16,972 nt of DNA from an uncultured Clostridia bacterium (lineage in GTDB: Bacteria > Bacillota > Clostridia > Oscillospirales > CAG-272). The first letter of the stretch is position 1. Every line of letters starts with the position of its first letter. Shown piece by piece: positions 8,798-16,391 of the stretch. Location of the stretch: positions 1 through 16,972 of the forward strand of contig CALGZV010000084.1 of assembly GCA_937934385.1 (NCBI GenBank), read 5' to 3'. The notes below the pieces were generated by a model. It was given only the letters and a program-made list of their open reading frames with translations. It had not been told where the DNA came from and ran no database searches. Position numbers and translations under genes: made by a program.

Positions 8798-9826
8798 CTA
8801 TGAAATTCTTTTCACTTTGATAATGTCTCTCAGTTCCATCATTCTGCATGCTTCCGGAAGCTCTGTTCCGGGACATTCAACGGCGGCTGCCGCCGCAGAT
8901 GCTGCTGTTTTCATAGCACAAGTAATAACTTTTTCACTGTTATCCGGAGATTCCGAAGTATATTTTTTATTATTTTGTTTTACCGCTGATCCGCTGCCGT
9001 CAGGATATCCGAATCTCGAACACAGAAATGCGGCAAGATAAGTGTCTCCGGCACCGGCAAAACCCCGCACAGCTACTTCAGGCGCGTTTGCTATATATGT
9101 ACCTTCAACACCTGAGTAAACCGATCCGCTTTTCCCGACGGTACAAAGTACGGTAACACCTGTCTTTTTATATATTCTTTCAGAGGTTTCATCAGCCTCT
9201 TCAAAACTTTCAACAGGTTTTCCGATAAGTTCAGAAAGTTCATGAATATTCGGCTTTATCATGTACGGATGCGCTTTTACAGCGGCTCTTAGACGGTCTC
9301 CCGACATATCGCATACTACCCTTATACTCATTTCCGAAAGTTTATTTATCATAAGGTTTTGAACATTATTTTCTACACCCTGTGGAAAACTTCCGGCAAT
9401 AACCACAACTTTATATTTTTCTGACTCTCTTTTCACAAGAGAAAAAAGCTGTTCTGTCTCATCGAATGTTACGGCATATCCTGAATCGTTTACTTCAGTA
9501 CAGCCGCCGAAGCTGTCAATAATTTTTATATTCATTCTTGTCTGAGCAGCTGTTTGCACAAGACTGTGAGGAACTTGCTCGCGTTCAAGACCGTTTTTCA
9601 GAATTTCTCCGAAAATACCTCCGCAGAATCCGACAGCCGTTGTACGGCACCCGAGTTTGCACAAGGCTCTTGAAACATTGATTCCTTTTCCTCCGCATGA
9701 AATAAGAGATGCAGAGGAACGGTTAAGCTCTCCGGCTCTGAATCTGCCGTCAACAAATACCGTTTTATCAACAGCAGGATTAAACGTTACAGTGAGTATA
9801 CCGTCTTTATTCTCATAACCTGACAT
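8798..9826 (-). CDS. PfkB-family sugar kinase, 1-phosphofructokinase-like
   Basis: A ribokinase-fold kinase that phosphorylates a sugar phosphate with ATP; the LTVTFNPAVDKT start is typical of 1-phosphofructokinase (FruK) and tagatose-6-phosphate kinase (LacC). Motif 1, GGKGINVSRAL, is at 45-55; KPNIHEL is at 191-197; the ATP/catalytic motif GAGDTYLA at 258-265 carries the catalytic base D261. After this motif, residues of about 276-298 form a hydrophilic Ser/Asn/Lys insertion that most relatives lack. Expected neighbours of fruK (a fructose PTS component, a DeoR-type regulator) are not here. The gene starts 3 bases after the gyrB stop without a strong ribosome site, suggesting coupling to gyrB. 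Active-site residues are intact, so it is probably functional, but the substrate cannot be settled from sequence. Confidence 0.88.
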   Translation of the reverse strand: MSGYENKDGILTVTFNPAVDKTVFVDGRFRAGELNRSSASLISCGGKGINVSRALCKLGCRTTAVGFCGGIFGEILKNGLEREQVPHSLVQTAAQTRMNIKIIDSFGGCTEVNDSGYAVTFDETEQLFSLVKRESEKYKVVVIAGSFPQGVENNVQNLMINKLSEMSIRVVCDMSGDRLRAAVKAHPYMIKPNIHELSELIGKPVESFEEADETSERIYKKTGVTVLCTVGKSGSVYSGVEGTYIANAPEVAVRGFAGAGDTYLAAFLCSRFGYPDGSGSAVKQNNKKYTSESPDNSEKVITCAMKTAASAAAAAVECPGTELPEACRMMELRDIIKVKRIS

Positions 9827-9829
9827 ACT

Positions 9830-11899
9830 TTAAATATCAAGCTCTGTTGCATACTGGGCATTCTGCTCAATAAAGTCACGTCTCGGTTCGACCTTATCTC
9901 CCATAAGAGTAGAGAATATACGGTCACATTCAATCGCATCGTCGATCGTTACCTTAAGTATAGTTCTTGTCTCAGGATTCATAGTCGTTTCCCAAAGCTG
10001 TTCAGGATCCATCTCACCGAGACCTTTGTAACGCTCAGCTTCAACCTTGTCGCCTCTTTCTCCGCCGAGTTCTTTTATGTACATATCGCGTTCTTCTTCG
10101 GAAAATGCATAACGTGTATTTTTTCCTTTAAATACACGGAACAGCGGCGGCTGAGCAAGATATACATGTCCTTCTTCAATGAGCTTTTTCATATGTCTGA
10201 AGAAGAATGTAAGAAGCAGTATACGTATATGAGAACCGTCAACGTCTGCATCCGCCATAATAATAATCTTTCCGTAACGGAGTTTCTCTATATCAAAATT
10301 ATCTCCTATACCGCAGCCAAGAGCCTGAATTATCGGTATCAGAGAAGTGTTTGAATATACTTTATCAAGTCTGCTCTTCTCTACATTGAGGACCTTTCCG
10401 CGCAAAGGAAGGATCGCCTGATATTTACTGTCGCGTCCGCCCTTGGCAGAACCTCCCGCTGAATCTCCCTCTACGAGATAAATTTCCGTAACGTCGACAC
10501 GCTTTTCCTGACAGTCGGCAAGCTTTCCCGGAAGTCTGATTCCTTCGAGTGCATTTTTGCGCCTTGTGCTGTCTCTTGCTTTTTTTGCTGCTTCTCTTGC
10601 AATTGAAGCCTGTTTTGCTTTATCAATTATAGCTCTTCCGGTTGACGGATTTTCTTCAAGATATTCTTCAAGCTTACGTGTAACCATTCCGTCCACGAAT
10701 GTACGTATCTCTGAGTTTCCGAGTTTTCCTTTAGTCTGTCCTTCAAACTGAGCTTCGGTAAGCTTTACGCTGATAATAGCGCATATGCCTTCTCGAACAT
10801 CCTCACCCGTAAGTTTAGGATCGCTTTCCTTAAGAGCGCCTATCTTTCTTGCATACTCATTAAGTACCTTTGTAAGAGCTGCTTTAAAGCCTGTTTCATG
10901 TGTACCGCCGTCCGGCGTTACAACATTATTTGCAAAAGAAAACAGTGTTTCATTAAAACCTGTATTATACTGAAGCGCTACTTCAGCTGTAGTATATCCG
11001 CTCTTTTCGGAAATATATATTACATCGTTGTGTATAAGATCTGCATGCTTATGAGAATTGAGATATTCAACAAACGATTTGATTCCGCCCTCATAGCAAA
11101 GTACCTCTTCCCGAACCTCACAAGGCTCGTCATCAGCACATTCGGTTATGTTTTCTGCAGCTTCCTCTTTAATTTCGGTATCACCGTCGTCACTATCGTG
11201 ATAAGCCATTGCTGCAGCTTCCGCGATTCCTGCCTCACGCTTATCTTTTCCGCGTTCGTCACGGAGAACAAGCGTTACACCCGCATTGAGAAACGCCTGC
11301 TCTCTCATACGGTTCAAAAGGATATCGTAATCATAGTCAAGATCGTCGAATATCTGAGCATCAGGCATAAAACGGACATAAAGTCCTTTGCGGTCTTTGG
11401 CATCTCCGAGACATTCAAATTTTTCATCCACTTTTCCGCGTCTGAAGCTTTGTCTGTAAAGTTTTCCGTCACATACATTTTCATACCAAAGCCATTCTGA
11501 AAGAGCATTTACTACAGATGCGCCTACACCGTGCAGACCTCCGGAGATTTTATATCCGTCTCCTCCGAATTTTCCTCCTGCATGAAGTACTGTAAATACA
11601 ACTTCAGGAGTAGGAATTCCTGCTTTATGATGCATTGCTGCAGGAATTCCGCGTCCGTTATCCTGAACAGATGCACTTCCGTCCGGATGAAGCGTTATAA
11701 CCACCTTATCGCAATAGCCTGCGAGAGCCTCATCTATAGAGTTATCTACTATCTCATAGATAAGGTGATGCAGTCCTCTCTGTGAAGTCGACCCGATATA
11801 CATACCCGGTCTCTTTCTTACCGCTTCAAGACCTTCGAGTATCTGTATCTGATCTTCGTTATATACGGTCTCGTTTAAATCATGCTGATTTTCTGACAT
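9830..11899 (-). CDS. gyrB: DNA gyrase subunit B with an acidic insertion
   Basis: The ATPase subunit of gyrase. The GHKL ATP site has E49/N53 (IYEIVDNSIDEA), DNGRGIP at 80-86 and the GLHGVG lid loop at 121-126. The TOPRIM metal site has EGDSAGG at 477-483 and DADVD at 550-554. The C-terminal block with YKGLGEM at 624-630 completes it. At 689 residues it is about 40-50 longer than the usual Firmicutes GyrB. The excess lies at about 217-263 in the transducer domain, between TLVLRDERG and YEGGIKSF, and is rich in Asp, Glu and Ala with two Cys. The start ATG has AAGGGA eight bases upstream. remB is 66 bases upstream and the PfkB-family kinase 3 bases downstream. Confidence 0.97.
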   Translation of the reverse strand: MSENQHDLNETVYNEDQIQILEGLEAVRKRPGMYIGSTSQRGLHHLIYEIVDNSIDEALAGYCDKVVITLHPDGSASVQDNGRGIPAAMHHKAGIPTPEVVFTVLHAGGKFGGDGYKISGGLHGVGASVVNALSEWLWYENVCDGKLYRQSFRRGKVDEKFECLGDAKDRKGLYVRFMPDAQIFDDLDYDYDILLNRMREQAFLNAGVTLVLRDERGKDKREAGIAEAAAMAYHDSDDGDTEIKEEAAENITECADDEPCEVREEVLCYEGGIKSFVEYLNSHKHADLIHNDVIYISEKSGYTTAEVALQYNTGFNETLFSFANNVVTPDGGTHETGFKAALTKVLNEYARKIGALKESDPKLTGEDVREGICAIISVKLTEAQFEGQTKGKLGNSEIRTFVDGMVTRKLEEYLEENPSTGRAIIDKAKQASIAREAAKKARDSTRRKNALEGIRLPGKLADCQEKRVDVTEIYLVEGDSAGGSAKGGRDSKYQAILPLRGKVLNVEKSRLDKVYSNTSLIPIIQALGCGIGDNFDIEKLRYGKIIIMADADVDGSHIRILLLTFFFRHMKKLIEEGHVYLAQPPLFRVFKGKNTRYAFSEEERDMYIKELGGERGDKVEAERYKGLGEMDPEQLWETTMNPETRTILKVTIDDAIECDRIFSTLMGDKVEPRRDFIEQNAQYATELDI

Positions 11900-11930
11900 T
11901 TACTGTATCCCTTTCAATTTTTAGCTTAAC

Positions 11931-11960
11931 GGTATAATTACCGAAATCTTTATCTTTCAA
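11931..11960 (-). promoter_or_regulatory. Possible gyrB promoter with a small dyad
   Basis: In the 66 bases between remB and gyrB the minus strand has TTGAAA (11955-11960) and, 18 bases later, TATACC (11931-11936), a weak sigma-A-like pair. A 5-bp dyad CGGTA-TAAT-TACCG (11930-11943) overlaps the -10 and could be an operator. Either could be chance, and readthrough from dnaA is equally possible. Confidence 0.35.
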
Positions 11961-11965
11961 ATAAA

Positions 11966-12211
11966 CTATTTTATATCTGTTCCCGCACGGGAAGTTATTG
12001 CCTGCGCCGATATCTGAGATATATATATTTTATCATCGGTCAGTATGAACGATTTTGGTATATCATTACTGACACTGCATACATTTCCATTCTTTTCAGA
12101 ATCGGAAAGAAATTTTTTAGTTACTCTGGAAAGCGTAGTCTTATCCATATCGAATATTCCTATTACACTCTTTTTTCTTACTGCTTTTCCGTTTCCGATA
12201 TGAAGATACAT
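11966..12211 (-). CDS. remB: RemB/YaaB-type DUF370 protein
   Basis: An 81-residue protein of the extracellular matrix regulator RemB (YaaB) family, known in Bacillus for a role in biofilm matrix gene control; the molecular role in Clostridia is not established. The match rests on the MYLHIGNG start, the IGIFDMDKTT segment at about 17-26, the NDIPKSFIL segment at 49-57 and the KIYISQISAQ segment at 61-70. Position between recF and gyrB is exactly where the family sits in Firmicutes. The protein is complete. A GGAGG lies 12 bases upstream of the ATG, a long spacing. It starts 27 bases after the recF stop. Confidence 0.88.
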   Translation of the reverse strand: MYLHIGNGKAVRKKSVIGIFDMDKTTLSRVTKKFLSDSEKNGNVCSVSNDIPKSFILTDDKIYISQISAQAITSRAGTDIK

Positions 12212-12238
12212 ATATACTGCTATCCTCCGCTATATTTA

Positions 12239-13327
12239 TTATGCTCCGTCAGCGACTGTATAGGTTCCCCCTGACACAAAAAATCTTCTGTCCCCTCCGA
12301 TTTCATTGCCGCAGGAAGTTATAACGGTCTGCCTGTCACGAAGTCCGTCCATAATATATTTTTTTCTGTTTTCATCAAGCTCGCTCAGTATATCATCAAA
12401 AAGAAATACCGGATATTCTCCTATATCGTCTCTTATTATTTCTCCCTCAGCAAGCTTTAATGAAAGCGCCGAAGAGCGTTGCTGTCCCTGCGAGGCAAAG
12501 CTTCTTGCATCTCTTCCGCCGACCTTTATTACCATATCATCCTTGTGTATCCCGTAAAGCGTACCTCCTGTACGTACCTCTCTTTCGAGAGAAGAAGAAA
12601 GCTTATCAAAGAAACTCTCTTCGTCATAAGGATCAGGATATAAAAGCGATATTTCATCTTTACCTGACGTCATATCAGAAAGGATATATGAGGCCTTTTT
12701 ACAAAGTTTTTCAACATATTCATATCTTACTTTTGAAAGATATGCGGCCTCTTTAGCAAGCTGATCTGACCATACTTCTACCGAAAGAGAAAAATTTTTA
12801 TCAATACTTCCGCCTGAAAACATTTTTTGTTTTAAAAGACTGTTTCTCTGTCTGAGTATCATGTGATATCTTTGAAGAGATGCAAGATAAACAGGACTGA
12901 TCTGAGAAATAGCCATATCTAAAAACGACCGTCTCACAGACGGACCGTCCTTCACAATAGAAAGATGCTCCGGGCAGAACAGAACTGCATGAAAAGATCC
13001 GACAAATTCAGACAGTCTCGATACCGAAACTCCGTTTTTTTTGCATGATCTTTTACCGTTCGGAAGAATACCGAATTCAAGAGTTCCCTTACCGCTTTTA
13101 TCTCTGTAAACAAGTTTTATTCCGCAGGTTTTTTCACCGAAACGTATCATCTCACAATCGGAATGCGCGCGAAAACTCCTTCCGCCGGCAAAAAGATATA
13201 TTCCCTCAACTGCGTTCGTTTTTCCCTCTGCATTATTTCCGTATAAAACGTTTACACCGGAGGAAAATTTTATATGCGCATATTCAATATTTCTGAAATT
13301 GTAATAATCTATACTCTCGCAGATCAT
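12239..13327 (-). CDS. recF: DNA replication and repair protein RecF
   Basis: An SMC/ABC-type ATPase that, with RecO and RecR, loads RecA at single-strand gaps. The Walker A loop GNNAEGKT is at 30-37, the ABC signature ASQGQQRSSAL at 278-288 and the Walker B VFLFDDILSELD at 307-318; 362 residues is the usual length. It starts 12 bases after dnaN, and the only strong ribosome-site-like sequence (AAGGA) lies inside the dnaN end, about 16 bases away, so translation is probably coupled. In Bacillus a small S4-domain gene (yaaA) lies between dnaN and recF; no such reading frame fits here. Confidence 0.95.
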   Translation of the reverse strand: MICESIDYYNFRNIEYAHIKFSSGVNVLYGNNAEGKTNAVEGIYLFAGGRSFRAHSDCEMIRFGEKTCGIKLVYRDKSGKGTLEFGILPNGKRSCKKNGVSVSRLSEFVGSFHAVLFCPEHLSIVKDGPSVRRSFLDMAISQISPVYLASLQRYHMILRQRNSLLKQKMFSGGSIDKNFSLSVEVWSDQLAKEAAYLSKVRYEYVEKLCKKASYILSDMTSGKDEISLLYPDPYDEESFFDKLSSSLEREVRTGGTLYGIHKDDMVIKVGGRDARSFASQGQQRSSALSLKLAEGEIIRDDIGEYPVFLFDDILSELDENRKKYIMDGLRDRQTVITSCGNEIGGDRRFFVSGGTYTVADGA

Positions 13328-13339
13328 TTAAAACAGACT

Positions 13340-14482
13340 TTAATCCTTCATTCTTACAGGAAGAACAAGATATATGAATTTATCTTCATCATTGCATTCC
13401 GACGGTTCTATAAGCATACTCATAAGCGGTGTTGACATAGAAAGCGTAACATAATCGGTGTCTACACATCTCATCGCATCGATAAAGAATTTGCAGTTAA
13501 ATCCGATTACAATATCATCTCCGTTTTTTTCAACAGGTATTTCATCGTAAAATTTTCCGCTTAACGAAACAGATGAAAATGCAAGTATATCGTCTTTAAA
13601 AATACAGCGGAGAGGACTTTTTGTCTGTCCCATTGTTCTTTCTTCCGTAACAAGAGACGCTCTTTCAAGACTCTTAAGAAGAGCATCAGAACTTGCCTTT
13701 ACAAATATTCGGTTATTTTTAGGTATGAATCTTTCATATTCAAGATAATTGCTGTCAATCATTCTTGTAAAAAATACCATATCTTCAATAGCAAAGATAA
13801 CATGCCTGCGTCCGAGAACAATCTTAACTTTCTTTCCGTCACTGTCGGAAAGAAGTTTTGTAAGTTCACTGAGAGATTTTCCGGGAATTATAAATTCCAT
13901 CTGAAGAGTATCTTCCCCTATATTATCAATATCACATATTTTTTCTTTAAGTGCAAGTCTTTGACCGTCGCTTGCAACGACTGTTATCTTTGAACCGTCA
14001 ATTTTAAAATAAACTCCGTTAAGCATCGGTTTAGGCTCATTAACTCCGACGGCGAACATAACCTTACCTATCATATTTTTAAGCTCCGACTGTTCTATTG
14101 TAAAGCCTTTTTCTCCGCCGAGTTCGGGAAGTACGGGAAAATCGTCTCCGGGAAGAGCATGAAGTTCGAAAGAAGAAATTCCGCTGCTTATTCTGGTAAC
14201 GTTGCGGTCGCTTACTTCTATAGTAACATTACCTTCAGGAAGAACGCGAAGAATCTGGTGAAGTTTTCCGGCATTTATTATATAGCTTCCGGATTCAGTT
14301 ATTTCAGCTTCGACATGATTTTTTATTCCTTTTTCATTATCAAATGCGCAAAGCTCGCATTTTCCGTCTTCTGTGGTAATTTTAATTCCTTCAATAGCCG
14401 CTATCGTATTTTTAGCGGATACAACTCCGAGCATTGGTGATATCTCAGAAAGAAGTTTGTTTTTTTCAAAAATTGCTTTCAA
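13340..14482 (-). CDS. dnaN: DNA polymerase III sliding clamp (beta subunit)
   Basis: The ring-shaped processivity clamp that tethers DNA polymerase III and repair enzymes to DNA. The 380-residue product has the expected three-part clamp architecture: an N-terminal MKAIFEKNKLL with an AAIEGIKI segment near 28-35, a middle domain with NEPKPMLNGVYFK near 147-159 and ASDGQRLA near 169-176, and the typical C terminus ending LVLPVRMKD. It starts with TTG (14480-14482): there is no in-frame ATG at the N terminus, and AAAGGA lies about ten bases upstream. It follows the dnaA-dnaN origin-like region and precedes recF by 12 bases. Confidence 0.97.
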   Translation of the reverse strand: MKAIFEKNKLLSEISPMLGVVSAKNTIAAIEGIKITTEDGKCELCAFDNEKGIKNHVEAEITESGSYIINAGKLHQILRVLPEGNVTIEVSDRNVTRISSGISSFELHALPGDDFPVLPELGGEKGFTIEQSELKNMIGKVMFAVGVNEPKPMLNGVYFKIDGSKITVVASDGQRLALKEKICDIDNIGEDTLQMEFIIPGKSLSELTKLLSDSDGKKVKIVLGRRHVIFAIEDMVFFTRMIDSNYLEYERFIPKNNRIFVKASSDALLKSLERASLVTEERTMGQTKSPLRCIFKDDILAFSSVSLSGKFYDEIPVEKNGDDIVIGFNCKFFIDAMRCVDTDYVTLSMSTPLMSMLIEPSECNDEDKFIYLVLPVRMKD

Positions 14483-14656
14483 TGTATTTTCATCCTTTCA
14501 AAATCGCAAAATCCGATGTTTACTGAAATTTACCGCCTTCCGGCGTTAAATATATATATAAATAATTTAATAATTTCAGAAGTAGTTACAGTAGAACCTG
14601 TGGAAATTGTTGAAAACAGTAAAAACAGGCTTACAAGGCTAATTTTCTCAGTTTAT

Positions 14657-14695
14657 CAGGATTATTTTACCTGTTGAAACGGAAAAATAATCCTG
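14657..14695. repeat. Perfect 12-bp inverted repeat in the origin region
   Basis: CAGGATTATTTT at 14657-14668 is the exact reverse complement of 14684-14695, with a 15-base loop containing TGTTGAAAC. The right arm overlaps the degenerate DnaA box at 14694-14702. No T-run follows on either strand, so it is not a normal terminator. It could be a cruciform or a paired protein-binding site. Confidence 0.8.
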
Positions 14696-14756
14696 TGGAC
14701 AGCTTTGGAAAACTTTTGTGTCAGCTATTTGAAGCTTTGTTAAAATCTGATTAGTC

Positions 14757-14779
14757 AACAGATTTTTTTAAAATCTGTT
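14757..14779. repeat. Perfect 10-bp inverted repeat just after dnaA
   Basis: AACAGATTTT at 14757-14766 pairs with 14770-14779 across a 3-base loop, beginning 28 bases past the dnaA stop in the leftward direction. The short loop and AT-rich stem could form a hairpin in the dnaA transcript, but no T tract follows on the leftward strand. It may attenuate transcription or be part of the origin. Confidence 0.7.
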
Positions 14780-14807
14780 CAAAACTGTGTTTTATTCTGA
14801 TTAATAA

Positions 14808-16325
14808 CTATTCCTTTATTTCCCGTATAAGCTCATTTATCTCTATTTCAAGCAATGTATTGCTGTCGAGATCTTTTTCAACAGTATCAAGAGATGACAT
14901 TATTGTTGTATGGTTACGTCCGAGTGTTTTACCTATAGCCGGAAAGGACATTCCTGTAAGCTTTCTTATTATGTATATGGAAATATGACGTGCAAACGCA
15001 ATTTCTTTTGTTCTTTTTCTTCCCTTAATATCCTCAATTGAAATGCCGTATTTTTTTGACACTTTTTCGAGTATACGGTCTACGGTAACACTGACAGGTT
15101 CGCTTCCGGTAAGAAGATCTGCTATACATGAAACTGCAAGATCAACAGTTATTCTGTCGCCTGTAAGGAAACTTCTTGCTCCGAGTTTTTTTACTGCGCC
15201 TTCAAGCTGTCTTACATTATTTTTAAGATTATTTGCAAGATATTCGAGTACATCAGAAGGAAGATCGATATTAAGAGCTTCTGCTTTACTTTTAAGAATA
15301 GCGATCCGAAGTTCAAATCCCGGGGGCTGTATATCGGCTGTTAGTCCCCATTCAAATCTTGTTTGTAATCTTGTTTCAAGGGTTTTAAGATCTCTCGGCG
15401 GACGGTCTGAAGTAAGAATTATCTGTTTGTGTTTTTCATACAGAGCATTAAAGGTATGAAAGAACTCCTCTTGTGTAGAAGGCTTTCCTGCAATGAACTG
15501 TATATCGTCAATAAGAAGTATGCTTGCTTTACGGTATTTGTTTCTGAATTGCTCGCATGTTCCGAGAGATATAGAATCAACAAGCTGGTTTGTAAAATCC
15601 TCGCCTTTTACATAAACGATCTTTGCACTCGGTTCATTTTCATATATTCGATTCATTACTGCATACAAAAGATGTGTTTTTCCAAGTCCGCTCGGTCCAT
15701 ATATGAAAAGAGGATTATATTGTTTTTGAAGAGAATCGGAGCTTGCAGCTTTTCCCGACGCAGAAAATTTATTTGCAACTGCGAGACATGCTGCATGGGC
15801 AAATTTATTTGAATCTCCGACAATAAAATTTTCAAATGAATAGTCAGAATTCAGATTTGCTGTAATCCCTGTTACTGTTTTATTTTGTTCGCCGGATGTT
15901 ATATCTTCTGATATATTATTTATTCCTTCTCGGAAATCTGTATCTAAAAATGATACTCCAGGGTTCTTATTTTCCTTTTTTACAGATTCCTTTATATCTG
16001 AAATATCCGAATCTTCCGATGAATCACAATCGGAAAAACCGAGAGCAATAAGCTGTTCATCTGCAGATTTTTCTTCAGTCGCAATAAAAACAGCCTTTAC
16101 ATCGAATCCGAGAACTTTTTCGAGACAGTTTTCAACAGAGGAGGTATACTTGGATTCAAGAAAAGCACGTTTAAATTTCTGTTTTGTAGAAATTACGGCT
16201 GTTGACGGTTCTCCGCCGATATATTCAATTTTCAGCTCATTAAACCATAGTTCTATGAGATTTTCCGAATATAATTTACGTAATTCTGTCAGCACACCGT
16301 TCCATGCTTCCGAAAAAAACTCCAT
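14808..16325 (-). CDS. dnaA: Chromosomal replication initiator DnaA
   Basis: The AAA+ initiator that binds DnaA boxes at oriC, melts the origin and recruits the helicase. Domain I spans about 1-80. Domain II is an acidic Ser/Asp/Asn-rich linker, about 95-155. The AAA+ core has Walker A GPSGLGKT at 210-217 and Walker B LLIDDIQF at 270-277. Domain IV ends with the box-recognition helix GRNHTTIMSS at 469-478. The usual sequence there is GRDHTT followed by a VMHA-like segment, so Asn replaces a DNA-contacting Asp. The frame extends upstream to 16391, but AAAGGA six bases before the ATG at 16325, a normal MEFFSEAW start, and a consensus promoter overlapping the longer frame fix the start (505 residues). 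Confidence 0.96.
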   Translation of the reverse strand: MEFFSEAWNGVLTELRKLYSENLIELWFNELKIEYIGGEPSTAVISTKQKFKRAFLESKYTSSVENCLEKVLGFDVKAVFIATEEKSADEQLIALGFSDCDSSEDSDISDIKESVKKENKNPGVSFLDTDFREGINNISEDITSGEQNKTVTGITANLNSDYSFENFIVGDSNKFAHAACLAVANKFSASGKAASSDSLQKQYNPLFIYGPSGLGKTHLLYAVMNRIYENEPSAKIVYVKGEDFTNQLVDSISLGTCEQFRNKYRKASILLIDDIQFIAGKPSTQEEFFHTFNALYEKHKQIILTSDRPPRDLKTLETRLQTRFEWGLTADIQPPGFELRIAILKSKAEALNIDLPSDVLEYLANNLKNNVRQLEGAVKKLGARSFLTGDRITVDLAVSCIADLLTGSEPVSVTVDRILEKVSKKYGISIEDIKGRKRTKEIAFARHISIYIIRKLTGMSFPAIGKTLGRNHTTIMSSLDTVEKDLDSNTLLEIEINELIREIKE

Positions 16326-16362
16326 AATTTTTCCTTTCATATAAATAAAGAAACACATTCTT

Positions 16363-16391
16363 ATTATATCACATAAAAAATATTTTTTCAA
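16363..16391 (-). promoter_or_regulatory. dnaA promoter
   Basis: The minus strand has TTGAAA (16386-16391), a 17-base spacer and a perfect TATAAT (16363-16368), preceded by TG at the extended -10 region (TGTGATATAAT). Transcription would start near 16356, giving a leader of about 30 bases before the ATG at 16325. No clear DnaA box lies upstream, so autoregulation is not evident. Confidence 0.8.

Larger units (their letters stand above)
14483..14807. other. Candidate replication origin (oriC) between dnaA and dnaN
   Basis: This 325-base gap holds no gene. On the minus strand there are two degenerate DnaA boxes, CTGTCCACA (14694-14702) and ATTTCCACA (14599-14607). The second is followed, reading leftward, by CTA/CTT/TTA-type triplets at about 14568-14594 (the DnaA-trio pattern), then an AT-rich run at 14546-14576 suitable for unwinding. 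A small GNRA hairpin lies at 14534-14545. Two perfect inverted repeats and three TGTT(G/C)AAAAC-like motifs (14608, 14672, 14776) lie nearer dnaA. This box, trio, AT-rich order matches the basal unwinding system described in Bacillus subtilis. No perfect TTATCCACA box is seen. The function is inferred from position and this order. Confidence 0.7.

Noticed and set aside
10898..11500. Plus-strand open frame of 200 codons opposite gyrB
   Set aside because: Shadow of the gyrB frame, with no ribosome site or recognisable domain.
16326..16391. Longer dnaA N terminus starting at 16391
   Set aside because: The -35/-10 promoter of dnaA overlaps this extension, it has a non-family hydrophobic sequence, and the ribosome site points to the ATG at 16325.
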